This document shows, piece by piece, positions 8,114 to 16,319 of a stretch of DNA of 64,000 bases. The notes below the pieces were generated by a model. The model worked only from the letters and a program-made list of their open reading frames with translations, ran no database searches and was not told the origin of the DNA. This DNA comes from Lactobacillaceae bacterium. Its GTDB lineage: Bacteria; Bacillota; Bacilli; Lactobacillales; Lactobacillaceae. The position numbers and the translations under genes are program-made. The stretch spans positions 34,960-98,959 of the forward strand of contig JAITQG010000014.1 of NCBI GenBank assembly GCA_031289015.1. Direction: 5' to 3'. The stretch's first letter is position 1, and each line of letters opens with the position of its first letter.

Positions 8114-9880
8114 TTACGAAAAATTAGTAAATTCGTCATTTTTTTGACTTATACCCGCTTGAAATGCACGTGGCTCCGCAATTACGGTATCTGATAAACG
8201 AGCCCGCGTGACGGCCGAATAAATTAAATTTCGATTGACGTGCGGGTAATATTTATCGATGTAGACGATGACATGATCAAGCGAGAGTCCTTGGACTTTA
8301 TTGATAGTGGACGTATAACCCAGCGCTAAATCTAGATACAGCGCATGAATGTCAGGTGAATACATGCCCGCATTAAAGGCTGACGATGTATGCTCCATTA
8401 AATTCACGACTAACTCTTCATTTAAATCGGGAACAAAAATGCGCACAAAGTAATCGGTGATAGTCTCGTTAATGATTTGGGGTTGAACTTCATTTAAAGG
8501 GTCACCATAGTCATCTAGGGGATTAATATCAATAATTTGGATTCTCGTCGCGCCTCGGAGTCGATATTTATCGGTCGAGGTAATATCCCCATCAGACCAA
8601 TCGTGAACAAGTTGTGAGCCCATAATCATGATGATATCGCCATTGTGCACCGTTATATTCCCTGAGGCGTGTTCCAAAGTTAGCCCAGTATTAGCGATTA
8701 GCCCATGGTTAATCAAAGCGGTTTGAATCGTTTCAGCTAATTGAATGCGTACGTGGTTGGTGGGGACTAATACAATTTCGTTAAACATTTGTTCCATCCG
8801 GTTTAGATTCAGTGCACGCAATGTCGTTAATTCGGCAATTTGGTCAGTCAACTCAGCCGCATTGTTAAAATCAGTGGTCGCAAACAAGGTGGCTTCAGCT
8901 GACGAGTGATAAAAACTGGCTAATTCATGCATATCACCGTTCAGCACAGCGCGTGCGAAGTTTGTAATGGCGTTGGAACTAGTGCGACGGACTTCAGAGA
9001 GGATAGGTGTATCAAAGAGAACATCATGATCGCGCAAATAGTTAAATAGTTTAGCTGGGGAATTGTTGATGGCCGGTAATTGATTAGGGTCACCTATTAA
9101 GATGACGGGAATATTGGCATAAATTGTATATAAAAACAAATCAAGTAACGCCATACCATTAGCAGCAAAGGCCTCGTCGACTAAGACTAAATCATATTGA
9201 GGCCGACTGTCAGCTAGTTTGGTAAAACGTGGGTCCGATAAACTCCCGGTTTGCGCAATCGCTTTGTTGGTATCAGCTAAGCGAAACATCCAACTCGTCA
9301 AGGTTGATAAGCTGATTTTGTCGTTTTTAGTCGCTAGTTTTACGGCGGTCATATCTTGATCAAACCGCTGTTGGCGCGCATGGTCGATTAATTGATTGAT
9401 ATTGGTGCTGGCCACGTGGGTTGGCGCCAAAACTAGCACTTCCAAGTCCGCATTTAATAAATGTTCAACCAATTTGGCAGTGGTAAATGATTTTCCAGAA
9501 CCAGCTTGTCCTTGAATAGTGGCCATTAAGTGAGGATTAGCCAATAATGACTGAAAGATCGCATGTTGGCTATTCGATAACGTGACAGCGGTTGCCAAAT
9601 TCTCATACACTGATGCTAGTTCGGGTTGAAATTTAAACTCAGCCGGGGATTCAGTAATTAATAATTCCAAACGTTCCAACCATGCATCGCGGCGGGGTGT
9701 TTGGATGTCGACTTCGGTTGGATTGGCGGCAATAGACTGATGTGCAGTTTGATAGAAGTCGGTAGTTTGATCGGCTGTGGCCAATAAATCTGCGTAACTG
9801 ATCACATCAAACATAGACCGCTTTAACTTGTGGTGAAAGAATGCTAAATCACGTTCAGCATCGGTGAATAATTCTGGCAT
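8114..9880 (-). CDS. SF1 DNA helicase, RecD/Dda-like
   Basis: A 588-residue ATPase. Residues 124-131 (GQAGSGKS) are the Walker A motif; LVLVDEAFAANG is motif II; GDPNQLPAI is motif III; and the C-terminus carries NKVQGLSLDHVIVYID followed by YSAVTRAR, motifs V-VI of the UvrD_C_2 type. The order and spacing match RecD/Dda/TraI-like superfamily 1B helicases. The first about 100 residues are acidic/helical and unrecognised; there is no OB/SH3 insertion long enough for canonical RecD2. AGGAGG lies eight bases before ATG. It probably acts in DNA repair or replication, but the exact substrate is not evident. Confidence 0.8.
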   Translation of the reverse strand: MPELFTDAERDLAFFHHKLKRSMFDVISYADLLATADQTTDFYQTAHQSIAANPTEVDIQTPRRDAWLERLELLITESPAEFKFQPELASVYENLATAVTLSNSQHAIFQSLLANPHLMATIQGQAGSGKSFTTAKLVEHLLNADLEVLVLAPTHVASTNINQLIDHARQQRFDQDMTAVKLATKNDKISLSTLTSWMFRLADTNKAIAQTGSLSDPRFTKLADSRPQYDLVLVDEAFAANGMALLDLFLYTIYANIPVILIGDPNQLPAINNSPAKLFNYLRDHDVLFDTPILSEVRRTSSNAITNFARAVLNGDMHELASFYHSSAEATLFATTDFNNAAELTDQIAELTTLRALNLNRMEQMFNEIVLVPTNHVRIQLAETIQTALINHGLIANTGLTLEHASGNITVHNGDIIMIMGSQLVHDWSDGDITSTDKYRLRGATRIQIIDINPLDDYGDPLNEVQPQIINETITDYFVRIFVPDLNEELVVNLMEHTSSAFNAGMYSPDIHALYLDLALGYTSTINKVQGLSLDHVIVYIDKYYPHVNRNLIYSAVTRARLSDTVIAEPRAFQAGISQKNDEFTNFS

Positions 9881-9943
9881 GTTTGCATCCTCCTATTACC
9901 TAGTATTATCCCGCAGAACAAATCTAATGATAATAAAAAAGGG

Positions 9944-9967
9944 CGAATGTTCCACGTGGAACATTCG
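9944..9967. terminator. parS site 2 embedded in the guaA terminator hairpin
   Basis: Positions 9948-9963 read TGTTCCACGTGGAACA, a fully symmetric parS variant, inside a perfect 24-bp palindrome (CGAATG...CATTCG). On the minus strand the stem is followed by CCC and TTTTTT, directly after the guaA stop at 9985, so the same bases should act as a Rho-independent terminator for guaA. Confidence 0.8.
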
Positions 9968-9984
9968 ACCTTAATTTATAATGT

Positions 9985-11529
9985 TTATTCCCACTCAACA
10001 GTTGCTGGTGGCTTGGCGGTAATGTCATAGACTACGCGATTTACGTGGTCGACTTCATTGGTAATCCGACGTGAAATTTCTTGTAACACATCCCAGTCAA
10101 TCTTTGCGAAATCAGCGGTCATACCATCGACTGAGGTAATCGCCCGAATCGCCACGGTGTGATCATACGTGCGGTAATCACCCATAACACCAACTGATTG
10201 GACACCTGTATCCACGGTGAAGTATTGCCAGATTTGGCTATCAAGGCCGCGGTTAGCAATCTCTTCGCGCAAGATGTAATCAGAATCACGTACAATTTGC
10301 AAACGCTCATCCGTGATTTCACCAATGATTCGAATTCCCAAACCAGGTCCTGGGAACGGCTGGCGCCAAACGAGGTGATGTGGCATACCTAAGGCTTCAC
10401 CCAAAGCACGAACTTCATCCTTGAAGAGCTTGTTTAATGGTTCGATGAGTTGGAATTGCATATCATCTGGCAAACCACCCACGTTGTGATGTGACTTAAT
10501 CGTTTGCGCCGTTTCAGTACCTGACTCAATTACGTCGGTATACAACGTACCTTGGGCTAAGAAGTCGATACCATCAAGCTTAGTAGCCTCATCATCAAAG
10601 ACTTGAATGAATTCGTTTCCGATGATTTTACGCTTTTTTTCTGGATCAACCACGCCAGCTAACTTAGATAAGAAGCGGTCTTGGGCATCAACTTTGATGA
10701 TGTTCAATCCAAACTTACCACCTAAGGCTTCCATAACTTCATCAGCTTCGTTTTTACGCAACAAACCGTGGTCAACGAAGATTGATGTTAATTGGTCCCC
10801 GATGGCACGTTGCAACAAAACACCAACTACTGATGAATCAACGCCACCTGACAAACCAAGCAAGACCTTCTTGTCGCCAACGATGCTGCGAATTTGGGCA
10901 ATTTGTTCGTCGATAAAGCCATCCATGCGCCAGTCAGCTTTTGCGCCAGCGATGTTTAAGACGAAATTCGACAAGATTTGCGTACCGTTTTCTGATAAAG
11001 TCGTTTCTGCGTGGAATTGCGTCCCGTAAAGCTTCTTTTCATCATTAGCAATTGCAGCAATTGGTGTTTTTTCTGATCCACCGGCCACTACGAAACCATC
11101 TGGGAGCACGGTGACGTTGTCAGAGTGGCTCATCAACACGATTTGATCAGCTGGTGTGCCAGCTAATAATTGTGAATCGTTTTTTTGTGACAAAGTAGTT
11201 TGTCCGAATTCACCGTTACCAGGGTTAGCTTCAACGGTCCCGTTTAACTTTTGGGCCATCAATTGCATACCGTAACACACACCCAACACTGGGATGCCTA
11301 ATTCAAAAATTTCAGCATCAATATCAAATGCATCGTCTTCATAGACTGATTTTGGGCCACCTGACAAGATGATTGCCTTGGGATTGTAGGCTTTGATCTC
11401 GTCAATGGTCATCTTGTGTGACTTTAATTCAGAAAAGACGCCGATTTCACGAATGCGGCGGGCCAAAAGTTGATTGTATTGTGAACCATAGTCCAATACT
11501 AAGACTTTGTCATGAATCTCGTTGCTCAT
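9985..11529 (-). CDS. guaA: GMP synthase (glutamine-hydrolysing)
   Basis: Aminates XMP to GMP with ATP and glutamine. The 514-residue protein has an N-terminal class I amidotransferase domain (nucleophile C85 in GVCYGMQ; FHAETT supplies the catalytic His-Glu) and an ATP pyrophosphatase domain with the P-loop GLSGGVDSS around residue 225, ending in the dimerisation domain and the typical PPATVEWE C-terminus. AAGAGGATAAC precedes ATG 11529. The 5' leader holds a guanine riboswitch and attenuator; the 3' end has a parS-containing terminator. Confidence 0.98.
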   Translation of the reverse strand: MSNEIHDKVLVLDYGSQYNQLLARRIREIGVFSELKSHKMTIDEIKAYNPKAIILSGGPKSVYEDDAFDIDAEIFELGIPVLGVCYGMQLMAQKLNGTVEANPGNGEFGQTTLSQKNDSQLLAGTPADQIVLMSHSDNVTVLPDGFVVAGGSEKTPIAAIANDEKKLYGTQFHAETTLSENGTQILSNFVLNIAGAKADWRMDGFIDEQIAQIRSIVGDKKVLLGLSGGVDSSVVGVLLQRAIGDQLTSIFVDHGLLRKNEADEVMEALGGKFGLNIIKVDAQDRFLSKLAGVVDPEKKRKIIGNEFIQVFDDEATKLDGIDFLAQGTLYTDVIESGTETAQTIKSHHNVGGLPDDMQFQLIEPLNKLFKDEVRALGEALGMPHHLVWRQPFPGPGLGIRIIGEITDERLQIVRDSDYILREEIANRGLDSQIWQYFTVDTGVQSVGVMGDYRTYDHTVAIRAITSVDGMTADFAKIDWDVLQEISRRITNEVDHVNRVVYDITAKPPATVEWE

Positions 11530-11561
11530 GTTATCCTCTTTCTATGCTTTGAGTCGTCTCA

Positions 11562-11609
11562 TAAAATAAAAAAACATTTGTTGAACCTAGCCAGATCCGA
11601 CAAATGTTT
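11562..11609 (-). terminator. riboswitch-controlled attenuator of guaA
   Basis: On the minus strand AAACATTTGT (from 11609) pairs with ACAAATGTTT, and a run of eight T follows. The upstream arm is also complementary to GCAAATGTTT, the 3' strand of riboswitch helix P1, so an antiterminator and terminator are mutually exclusive. Guanine binding should favour termination. Confidence 0.85.
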
Positions 11610-11633
11610 AATGTGCACCACGCGCATAGAAAA

Positions 11634-11711
11634 CATTTGCGGATAGGCACGAGGTTGGGTACGTGGTAGAGACTGCTGACCGTTTTTCAGCGCTATATCT
11701 GCAAACAAATG
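11634..11711 (-). ncRNA. purine (guanine-class) riboswitch aptamer
   Basis: Read on the minus strand. P1 is CATTTGTTTGC with GCAAATG; J1/2 is ATATAG; P2 is GCTGA/TCAGC; J2/3 is AGTCTCTACC; P3 is CACG/CGTG; J3/1 is CCTATCC. J2/3 and J3/1 match the conserved purine-riboswitch core, and the base before TAT in J3/1 (position 74 in xpt numbering) is C, the guanine specificity base. Loop L2 ends in GG and L3 has CC, allowing the usual loop-loop pairs, though the loops otherwise differ from the xpt sequence. Position immediately before guaA supports the call. Confidence 0.86.
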
Positions 11712-11729
11712 AATTAACTTGTTATACCT

Positions 11730-11758
11730 ATATTACGAAATCTAACAGGGTTTTACAA
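11730..11758 (-). promoter_or_regulatory. guaA promoter
   Basis: TTGTAA (11753-11758), 17-bp spacer and TAATAT (11730-11735) on the minus strand, about 15-20 bp before the aptamer. Confidence 0.6.
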
Positions 11759-11798
11759 TGGTATCTTTGCAGTTTAATGCAGGGGCGGATGGTCTTAA

Positions 11799-13268
11799 TT
11801 ATTTCTTAGTGAACTTGACGATGCCTTCCCAACGGGCGGTTTGTGGGAACATGTCAATTGATTGAATATAATCAACATTATAAACCTTCACCAAGTCAAC
11901 GAGGTCACGGGCTAAAGTCGATTCGTTACAAGAAATGTAGACGAATTTATCAGGCTTAGTTTCTAAAATTGTCCGCCGTAAGTTATCATCTAGCCCAGTT
12001 CGTGGCGGGTCAACCACAAGCGCATCGGCAACCCAACCCTCATCAGCCCATTGCGGAATCAATTCTTCAGCAGGCCCCACGAAGTACTTGGCATTATCGA
12101 CATGATTATCGATGACATTTTGATTAGCATCAGTAATGGCTTCGGGCACAGTGTCCATGCCACGCACTTCACCAGCTTGATCAGCTAATGAAATGCCAAT
12201 CGTACCAACCCCAGCATATGCGTCGATTAATTTATCGGCGTGCGTCAAATCTAAAGCGGCAATCGCTTCCTTATATAAACGCTCAGTCTGCTTGGGATTT
12301 AATTGCAAGAAGGCACGCGGTGATAGCTTGAAAGTCTTGCCATTCAACGTTTCGGTCAAGTAATCATCACCCCACAACTTGGTAGTTTTCGGCCCCCAGA
12401 TGAGCGAAGTTGTCCCTGGGTTGTAGTTTTGGTGAATTGAGCTAACTTCAGGTAATTCTTGATGAATTAACGCTACTAGTTCGTCGACATCAGGGATTTC
12501 ACGATTATTAGTGACCAGCGTCAACTGTACATTGCCTGTGGCTTCACTCACGCGGGCGATTAAGGTCTTAATTGAACCGTCGTCGTGTTTTTCGTCGTAC
12601 ACAGGAATCCCCATGTCTTCGATAATATCCTTAACAAGGCGGACCACCTTGAGTGTAGCTGGATGTTGCGTTGATAAGGTAGGTAAGTCCACCAAAAAGT
12701 GTGAATTGGGCTTATACATTCCTACACTGAGTGAGCCATCCTTCATTTCTCGGATTGGGAATTGCGCCTTATTACGGTAGCCTTCAGGGTGTTCCATTCC
12801 AATCGTTGGTCGTAATTCGAACTTTTCAAATCCAGCTGGCCGGAACTTTTCAAGCGCTTGGGCAATGACGTCACGTTTGAATTCGAGTTGGGCAGGATAG
12901 GCTAAATGTTCTAATTCAACGCCACCAACACTTTGATCATCAACAGGCGTTACTCGATTAGGCGACTTCTTCTTGAACTTAACAGGCACAGCTTCAATGA
13001 ATTTGTTAGAGAAGCCAGTTACTTGCACTTCAACGACTTCTTCAGGTAGGACACCAGGGATGAAGGTGATCTTACGCTTGTAGTAACCAATTCCTTCACC
13101 ATTGATGCCAAGGCGCTTGATGGTGATTAGCAGCTTGTCGCCAACTTCGACTTTGACTTGGCCGTCAGCAGTTTGGCGGTTCTTATTATTGTTTTTGTTT
13201 GCATTTGTTCCACGTGAAACATATGGCTTAGACCCACGTTTGGGGTTATACGGTTTTTTATTATCCAT
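11799..13268 (-). CDS. rlmD: 23S rRNA (uracil-C5)-methyltransferase, RlmD/RlmCD type
   Basis: A 489-residue SAM-dependent RNA methyltransferase of the TrmA/RumA family. A basic Asn/Lys-rich tail (about 1-40) is followed by a TRAM domain (VGDKLLITIKRLGINGEGIGYYKRKITFIPGVLP); the Rossmann domain has DAYAGVGTIGIS, VVDPPRTGLD and the catalytic cysteine in YISCNESTLARD. No N-terminal four-Cys iron-sulfur cluster is visible, as in Gram-positive RlmCD enzymes that modify U747 and/or U1939. The ribosome site is weak (AGAACGA). A parS site lies inside the first 25 codons. Confidence 0.9.
   Translation of the reverse strand: MDNKKPYNPKRGSKPYVSRGTNANKNNNKNRQTADGQVKVEVGDKLLITIKRLGINGEGIGYYKRKITFIPGVLPEEVVEVQVTGFSNKFIEAVPVKFKKKSPNRVTPVDDQSVGGVELEHLAYPAQLEFKRDVIAQALEKFRPAGFEKFELRPTIGMEHPEGYRNKAQFPIREMKDGSLSVGMYKPNSHFLVDLPTLSTQHPATLKVVRLVKDIIEDMGIPVYDEKHDDGSIKTLIARVSEATGNVQLTLVTNNREIPDVDELVALIHQELPEVSSIHQNYNPGTTSLIWGPKTTKLWGDDYLTETLNGKTFKLSPRAFLQLNPKQTERLYKEAIAALDLTHADKLIDAYAGVGTIGISLADQAGEVRGMDTVPEAITDANQNVIDNHVDNAKYFVGPAEELIPQWADEGWVADALVVDPPRTGLDDNLRRTILETKPDKFVYISCNESTLARDLVDLVKVYNVDYIQSIDMFPQTARWEGIVKFTKK
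13206..13221. other. parS site 3, inside rlmD
   Basis: TGTTCCACGTGAAACA, an exact match to the parS sequence of site 1. It sits in the coding sequence of the basic N-terminal tail of the methyltransferase, where codon constraint is low. Confidence 0.85.
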
Positions 13269-13633
13269 TTCGTTCTACAAAGACAATTAAGTCGCTCCCT
13301 TGTTTAAATTTGTTACCTCTAGTTTAACACGATAATGAGTGATCCTCACCAGTGGACAAAAAGTTGTGGCAGGCGCTGTATAATTCACACGGTATGAATA
13401 AAAAGCTATCGTATTATGAGGAATATCCCATTTCTGACGACTATCCATCCAATTGAAGCTGAAAAGTCCGAAAATCTAAACCTTTGTAAACTAAGATTTA
13501 TCACGATAATCAAAAAACAATCTATTTCATGTAGTTTATTAACACAGCTTAGCGCACCGGCTCACTAAATTTTGCGAGCATACTAGATAGTATAGGAAAG
13601 TTTTCTATTAATATCGATAAGGAGCGTAATCTG
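13269..13633. other. 365-bp intergenic region before the LysM gene
   Basis: Divergent promoter region of rlmD (minus) and the LysM gene (plus). A TATAAT lies near 13379, and a perfect 14-bp palindrome ATACTAGATAGTAT spans 13580-13593, about 40 bp before the LysM start. No RNA gene is recognised. A 20-codon reading frame at 13394-13456 has no ribosome site. Confidence 0.5.
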
Positions 13634-14506
13634 ATGAAACGAAAACATATTTTATCGGGCTTGGCAGCCATCGGGATTTGCTTTGGTGCGGTGTATATTG
13701 AAAGTGCAGTGAACAACGCATCGACAGCCGCCCATGAATACGCCACAACTAAACAAGCTAATGTAGACAACCAACAATTAGAAATTAATCAACATAAAAA
13801 GCATTATTTACATATCAGCAATGTCTTAAAAACCCACGCGATTAGTCAGGTGGATACATATACAGTTCAACAAGGTGATTCATTAGGTTCGATTGCAGCT
13901 AAGCACAACATCGCCCTAGAAGATTTACTAAAATTAAATGGGATTACGCATGATCAAGTGATTGTCCACGGTGATCAAATTAAAATTAAAGACAAAGGAA
14001 CAGCAAAATTCAGTGCCGGGATCACAAAGCCTGCTCAACCAGTAAAACAACCGGTCGATGATGCGGCGACTAAGGTGGTCCCAACACCAACCAACAATGA
14101 TGTTGATGATGTCACCCCAACGCCAGCACCGGCACCAGATGTTTCAAATGATACACCAGACCGCACTGATGGGATGAACTTTAACGGTTATCATTTCCCC
14201 ATTACAGGCTTCTCGGGTAGTGGATACACGCCGCAAAACACGCCTTATATCTTCGCTTGGGCTGGTTTAGCTAATTATTATCTCGCTGAGGCCGCATCTG
14301 ATGCTGGCCGAGCCGTGCGCACGTTAGGGGCAGGGAGTGAAATCGTCTTAAATGGCCAAAAGCTCCATGTTGCGTCAGTCAATAGCGGATTAGAACGGGT
14401 TAGTTCATTTGATTACGTGGCTAATCAATTACAACACCATCGCATTGCCATTCAAACGTGTGATGATGCAACTGGTGCACATATTACCGTAATTTTTGCT
14501 GATTAA
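13634..14506 (+). CDS. secreted LysM protein with sortase-like C-terminal domain
   Basis: A 290-residue exported protein. Residues 1-25 are a signal peptide or anchor (KRKHILSGLAAIGICFGAVY). A single LysM domain (YTVQQGDSLGSIAAKHNIALEDLLKLNGI, about 76-118) should bind peptidoglycan. A Pro/Thr/Asp linker (about 130-180) leads to a C-terminal domain of about 105 residues ending AIQTCDDATGAHITVIFA, which resembles the TLxTC strand of sortases. The histidine expected some 60 residues earlier is not seen at GLANYYLAE, so transpeptidation is doubtful. AAGGAG lies before the ATG. A wall-binding role is likely; the enzymatic role is open. Confidence 0.75.
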   Translation: MKRKHILSGLAAIGICFGAVYIESAVNNASTAAHEYATTKQANVDNQQLEINQHKKHYLHISNVLKTHAISQVDTYTVQQGDSLGSIAAKHNIALEDLLKLNGITHDQVIVHGDQIKIKDKGTAKFSAGITKPAQPVKQPVDDAATKVVPTPTNNDVDDVTPTPAPAPDVSNDTPDRTDGMNFNGYHFPITGFSGSGYTPQNTPYIFAWAGLANYYLAEAASDAGRAVRTLGAGSEIVLNGQKLHVASVNSGLERVSSFDYVANQLQHHRIAIQTCDDATGAHITVIFAD

Positions 14507-14533
14507 ACGTTACAAAAATACATATACATATAG

Positions 14534-14566
14534 AAAAGGACCAAGCAGAAATGCTTAGTCCTTTTT
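14534..14566. terminator. bidirectional terminator between LysM gene and reductase
   Basis: AAAAGGACCAAGCA / TGCTTAGTCCTTTTT stem with A/T runs on both flanks; it separates two convergent genes. Confidence 0.9.
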
Positions 14567-14576
14567 ACAATTAAGT

Positions 14577-15434
14577 TTAAAATGTTGTTTCATCAGGGTT
14601 GGTGTGTAGGCGCCCAACGCCGTGCAAAGCATCCAACGCCTTCACATCAGCATCAGTTAATTCGAAATCGAATACTTCAGTGTTTGACACGATGCGATCT
14701 TGATGAATTGACTTAGGCAAAGGCAAGAAACCGTGTTGCAATTGCCAACGCAAAATAATTTGGGCTGGTGTCTTGCTATACTTAGTGGCAACCGCTTGGA
14801 TCTCTGGAACTTCTAACATAGTTCCAGTGCCAAGTGGTGAGTAAGCTTCAGTCAATGTATCGTGAGCGTCATTGAATGCGACTGCTTCTTCTTCAAGGTC
14901 CGATGGATTGACGTGCAATTGATTAACGTGTGGCGTTACCTTAGCAGTCTTCAACAAGGCTTCAAAGTGGTGGGGTTGGAAGTTTGAAATGCCAATGGCA
15001 CGTACCTTGCCACTAGCATAAGCTTCTTCCATGGCGCGCCAAGCATCAGCGTTGGCAGCTTCCCAATCTTCACGATAGTTAACTGGGTTTGGCCAGTGAA
15101 TCAAATAAAGATCCAAATAGTCCAGTTGCAAACGACCCAAGCTATCTTCTAAGGCTTGCTTAGCACCTTCGTATGAGTGCGCGTCATTCCATAATTTAGA
15201 AGTTACGAACAATGTTTCACGTGGAACATTGGCATCTTTAATGGCCCGGCCAATTGATGCTTCATTGCCGTATACAGCCGCAGTATCGATGTGACGATAA
15301 CCGGCAGCAAGGGCGTCGATAGTGCTCTGATAGGCTACGTCGCCATCTGGTGTTTGCCAAGTTCCAAAACCGATAATTGGAATCCTAACGCCATTAGCTA
15401 ATTCGTAGGTGTCAGTTAGTGATGTAAAACTCAT
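14577..15434 (-). CDS. aldo/keto reductase
   Basis: An NADPH-dependent carbonyl reductase of the AKR5-like bacterial group, 285 residues. The catalytic tetrad is visible: Asp and Tyr in HIDTAAVYGNE, Lys in VTSKLWN, His in YLIHWP. The cofactor region reads GISNFQP and LPKSIHQDRIVSN. The start is ATG 15434, with GGAGG seven bases upstream; twelve codons of open frame before it are untranslated. It is divergent from a TetR gene, with a 24-bp palindrome between its promoter and start, so it is probably repressed by that TetR. Natural substrate unknown (methylglyoxal or diketogluconate-type aldehydes are typical). A parS site lies within the gene. Confidence 0.92.
   Translation of the reverse strand: MSFTSLTDTYELANGVRIPIIGFGTWQTPDGDVAYQSTIDALAAGYRHIDTAAVYGNEASIGRAIKDANVPRETLFVTSKLWNDAHSYEGAKQALEDSLGRLQLDYLDLYLIHWPNPVNYREDWEAANADAWRAMEEAYASGKVRAIGISNFQPHHFEALLKTAKVTPHVNQLHVNPSDLEEEAVAFNDAHDTLTEAYSPLGTGTMLEVPEIQAVATKYSKTPAQIILRWQLQHGFLPLPKSIHQDRIVSNTEVFDFELTDADVKALDALHGVGRLHTNPDETTF
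15213..15228. other. parS site 4, inside the aldo/keto reductase gene
   Basis: TGTTTCACGTGGAACA, the exact reverse complement of sites 1 and 3. It falls in codons for ...NVPRETLF, on the surface-loop side of the cofactor fold. Confidence 0.85.
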
Positions 15435-15463
15435 GATATGTCCTCCGATATTGTAAGTGCACA

Positions 15464-15487
15464 CTGTCAAAAACGCGTTAATGACAG
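15464..15487. promoter_or_regulatory. candidate TetR operator
   Basis: Imperfect 24-bp palindrome: CTGTCA, then a 12-bp centre containing ACGCGT, then TGACAG; 10 of 12 pairs match. It lies 30 bp before the reductase start and downstream of a TATATT -10-like hexamer on the minus strand, facing the divergent tetR. Confidence 0.5.
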
Positions 15488-15690
15488 AAGAATATAGTTG
15501 GACTTCTTCAGTCAGTTGCAGCTGATTGTGACGGATGTGAGAATCACGTGTTCCACGACAGAACTAAACCGCCTTTTTGCCTATAAAACCATTATAGAGT
15601 TTATTTCCAAAATTTACACTAATCAGTACCCGTTTTTTGGGATGTGCTATCATTATTGTTATATAGAAGATTTAGATGAAAGGATTGCAC

Positions 15691-16269
15691 ATGGCTAAAG
15701 TTAATGATCAAGAAATCTTTATTGCTGCTCGGGCAGTGCTAGACGCTAAGGGATTTGAGAAAGCGCGCTTGGCTGACGTGGCCCGCAAATTGGGTATTTC
15801 GCCCGCTGCCTTATACAAGCATTTTAGCAATAAAGAAGATTTATTTAGTTCAATTGTTGAAGTCTGGGTCGAGAAAATGGATAAGCCCGCCTTGGATAAA
15901 GCGGTGCGGATGCCTGAAAACGAGCGGATTACTTTTTTGCATGATTGGTTGTTGGAGTTTATGACAGCGCGGCGGGTGGCCTTTACTGAAGACCCGCAAA
16001 TGCTGGTATATTATGAAAAATTACTGGCGGATGGCTCGGACTTGTTAACTCAGCGGGTGCAAAAATTTGCTAGTGCCGTTGAGCATATCATGGCGTGGGA
16101 TACTTTTAAGCAACAACGTGGGATGACCATCATGTTTGCGTTGACGTATTTTTATCACCCATTCTTTGCAGATAAGTGGGATGATACCCTGTTTCAAACG
16201 TTATTTGAATCAACTTGGTTAGAATTGTTGCCAATTATCAGCCAAGACCTTGAAATTCAAGAACACTAA
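15691..16269 (+). CDS. TetR family transcriptional regulator
   Basis: A 192-residue repressor. Helix-turn-helix: FIAARAVLDAKGFEKARLADVARKLGISPAALYKHFSNKEDLF, a textbook TetR_N domain. The C-terminal half, with EKLLADGSDLL and many aromatics, is a ligand domain of unknown specificity. The start at ATG 15691 follows AAAGGA by eight bases; the ATG five codons earlier overlaps that ribosome site. Divergent from the aldo/keto reductase, the obvious candidate target besides itself. Confidence 0.9.
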   Translation: MAKVNDQEIFIAARAVLDAKGFEKARLADVARKLGISPAALYKHFSNKEDLFSSIVEVWVEKMDKPALDKAVRMPENERITFLHDWLLEFMTARRVAFTEDPQMLVYYEKLLADGSDLLTQRVQKFASAVEHIMAWDTFKQQRGMTIMFALTYFYHPFFADKWDDTLFQTLFESTWLELLPIISQDLEIQEH

Positions 16270-16286
16270 TAATCCAGTCAATATTC

Positions 16287-16319
16287 AAGCGTGTGAACAG
16301 GGTTGTTCAGGCGCTTTTT
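16287..16319. terminator. terminator at tetR/ABC convergence
   Basis: AAGCG..TGAACA / TGTTCA..CGCTTTTT hairpin with a GGGT loop; the 3' end overlaps the stop codon of the ATPase gene on the other strand. Confidence 0.75.

Noticed and set aside
13394..13456. 20-codon frame starting MNKKLSYYEEYPISDDYPSN upstream of the LysM gene
   Set aside because: A TATAAT lies upstream but there is no Shine-Dalgarno and no conserved feature; too weak to call.
15546..15561. Sixth parS site (CACGTGTTCCACG)
   Set aside because: Contains CACGTG but the flanks do not match the 16-bp consensus or its symmetry.
15498..15698. 66-codon frame in the reductase/tetR intergenic region
   Set aside because: No ribosome site, overlaps the tetR start and spans the predicted promoter.
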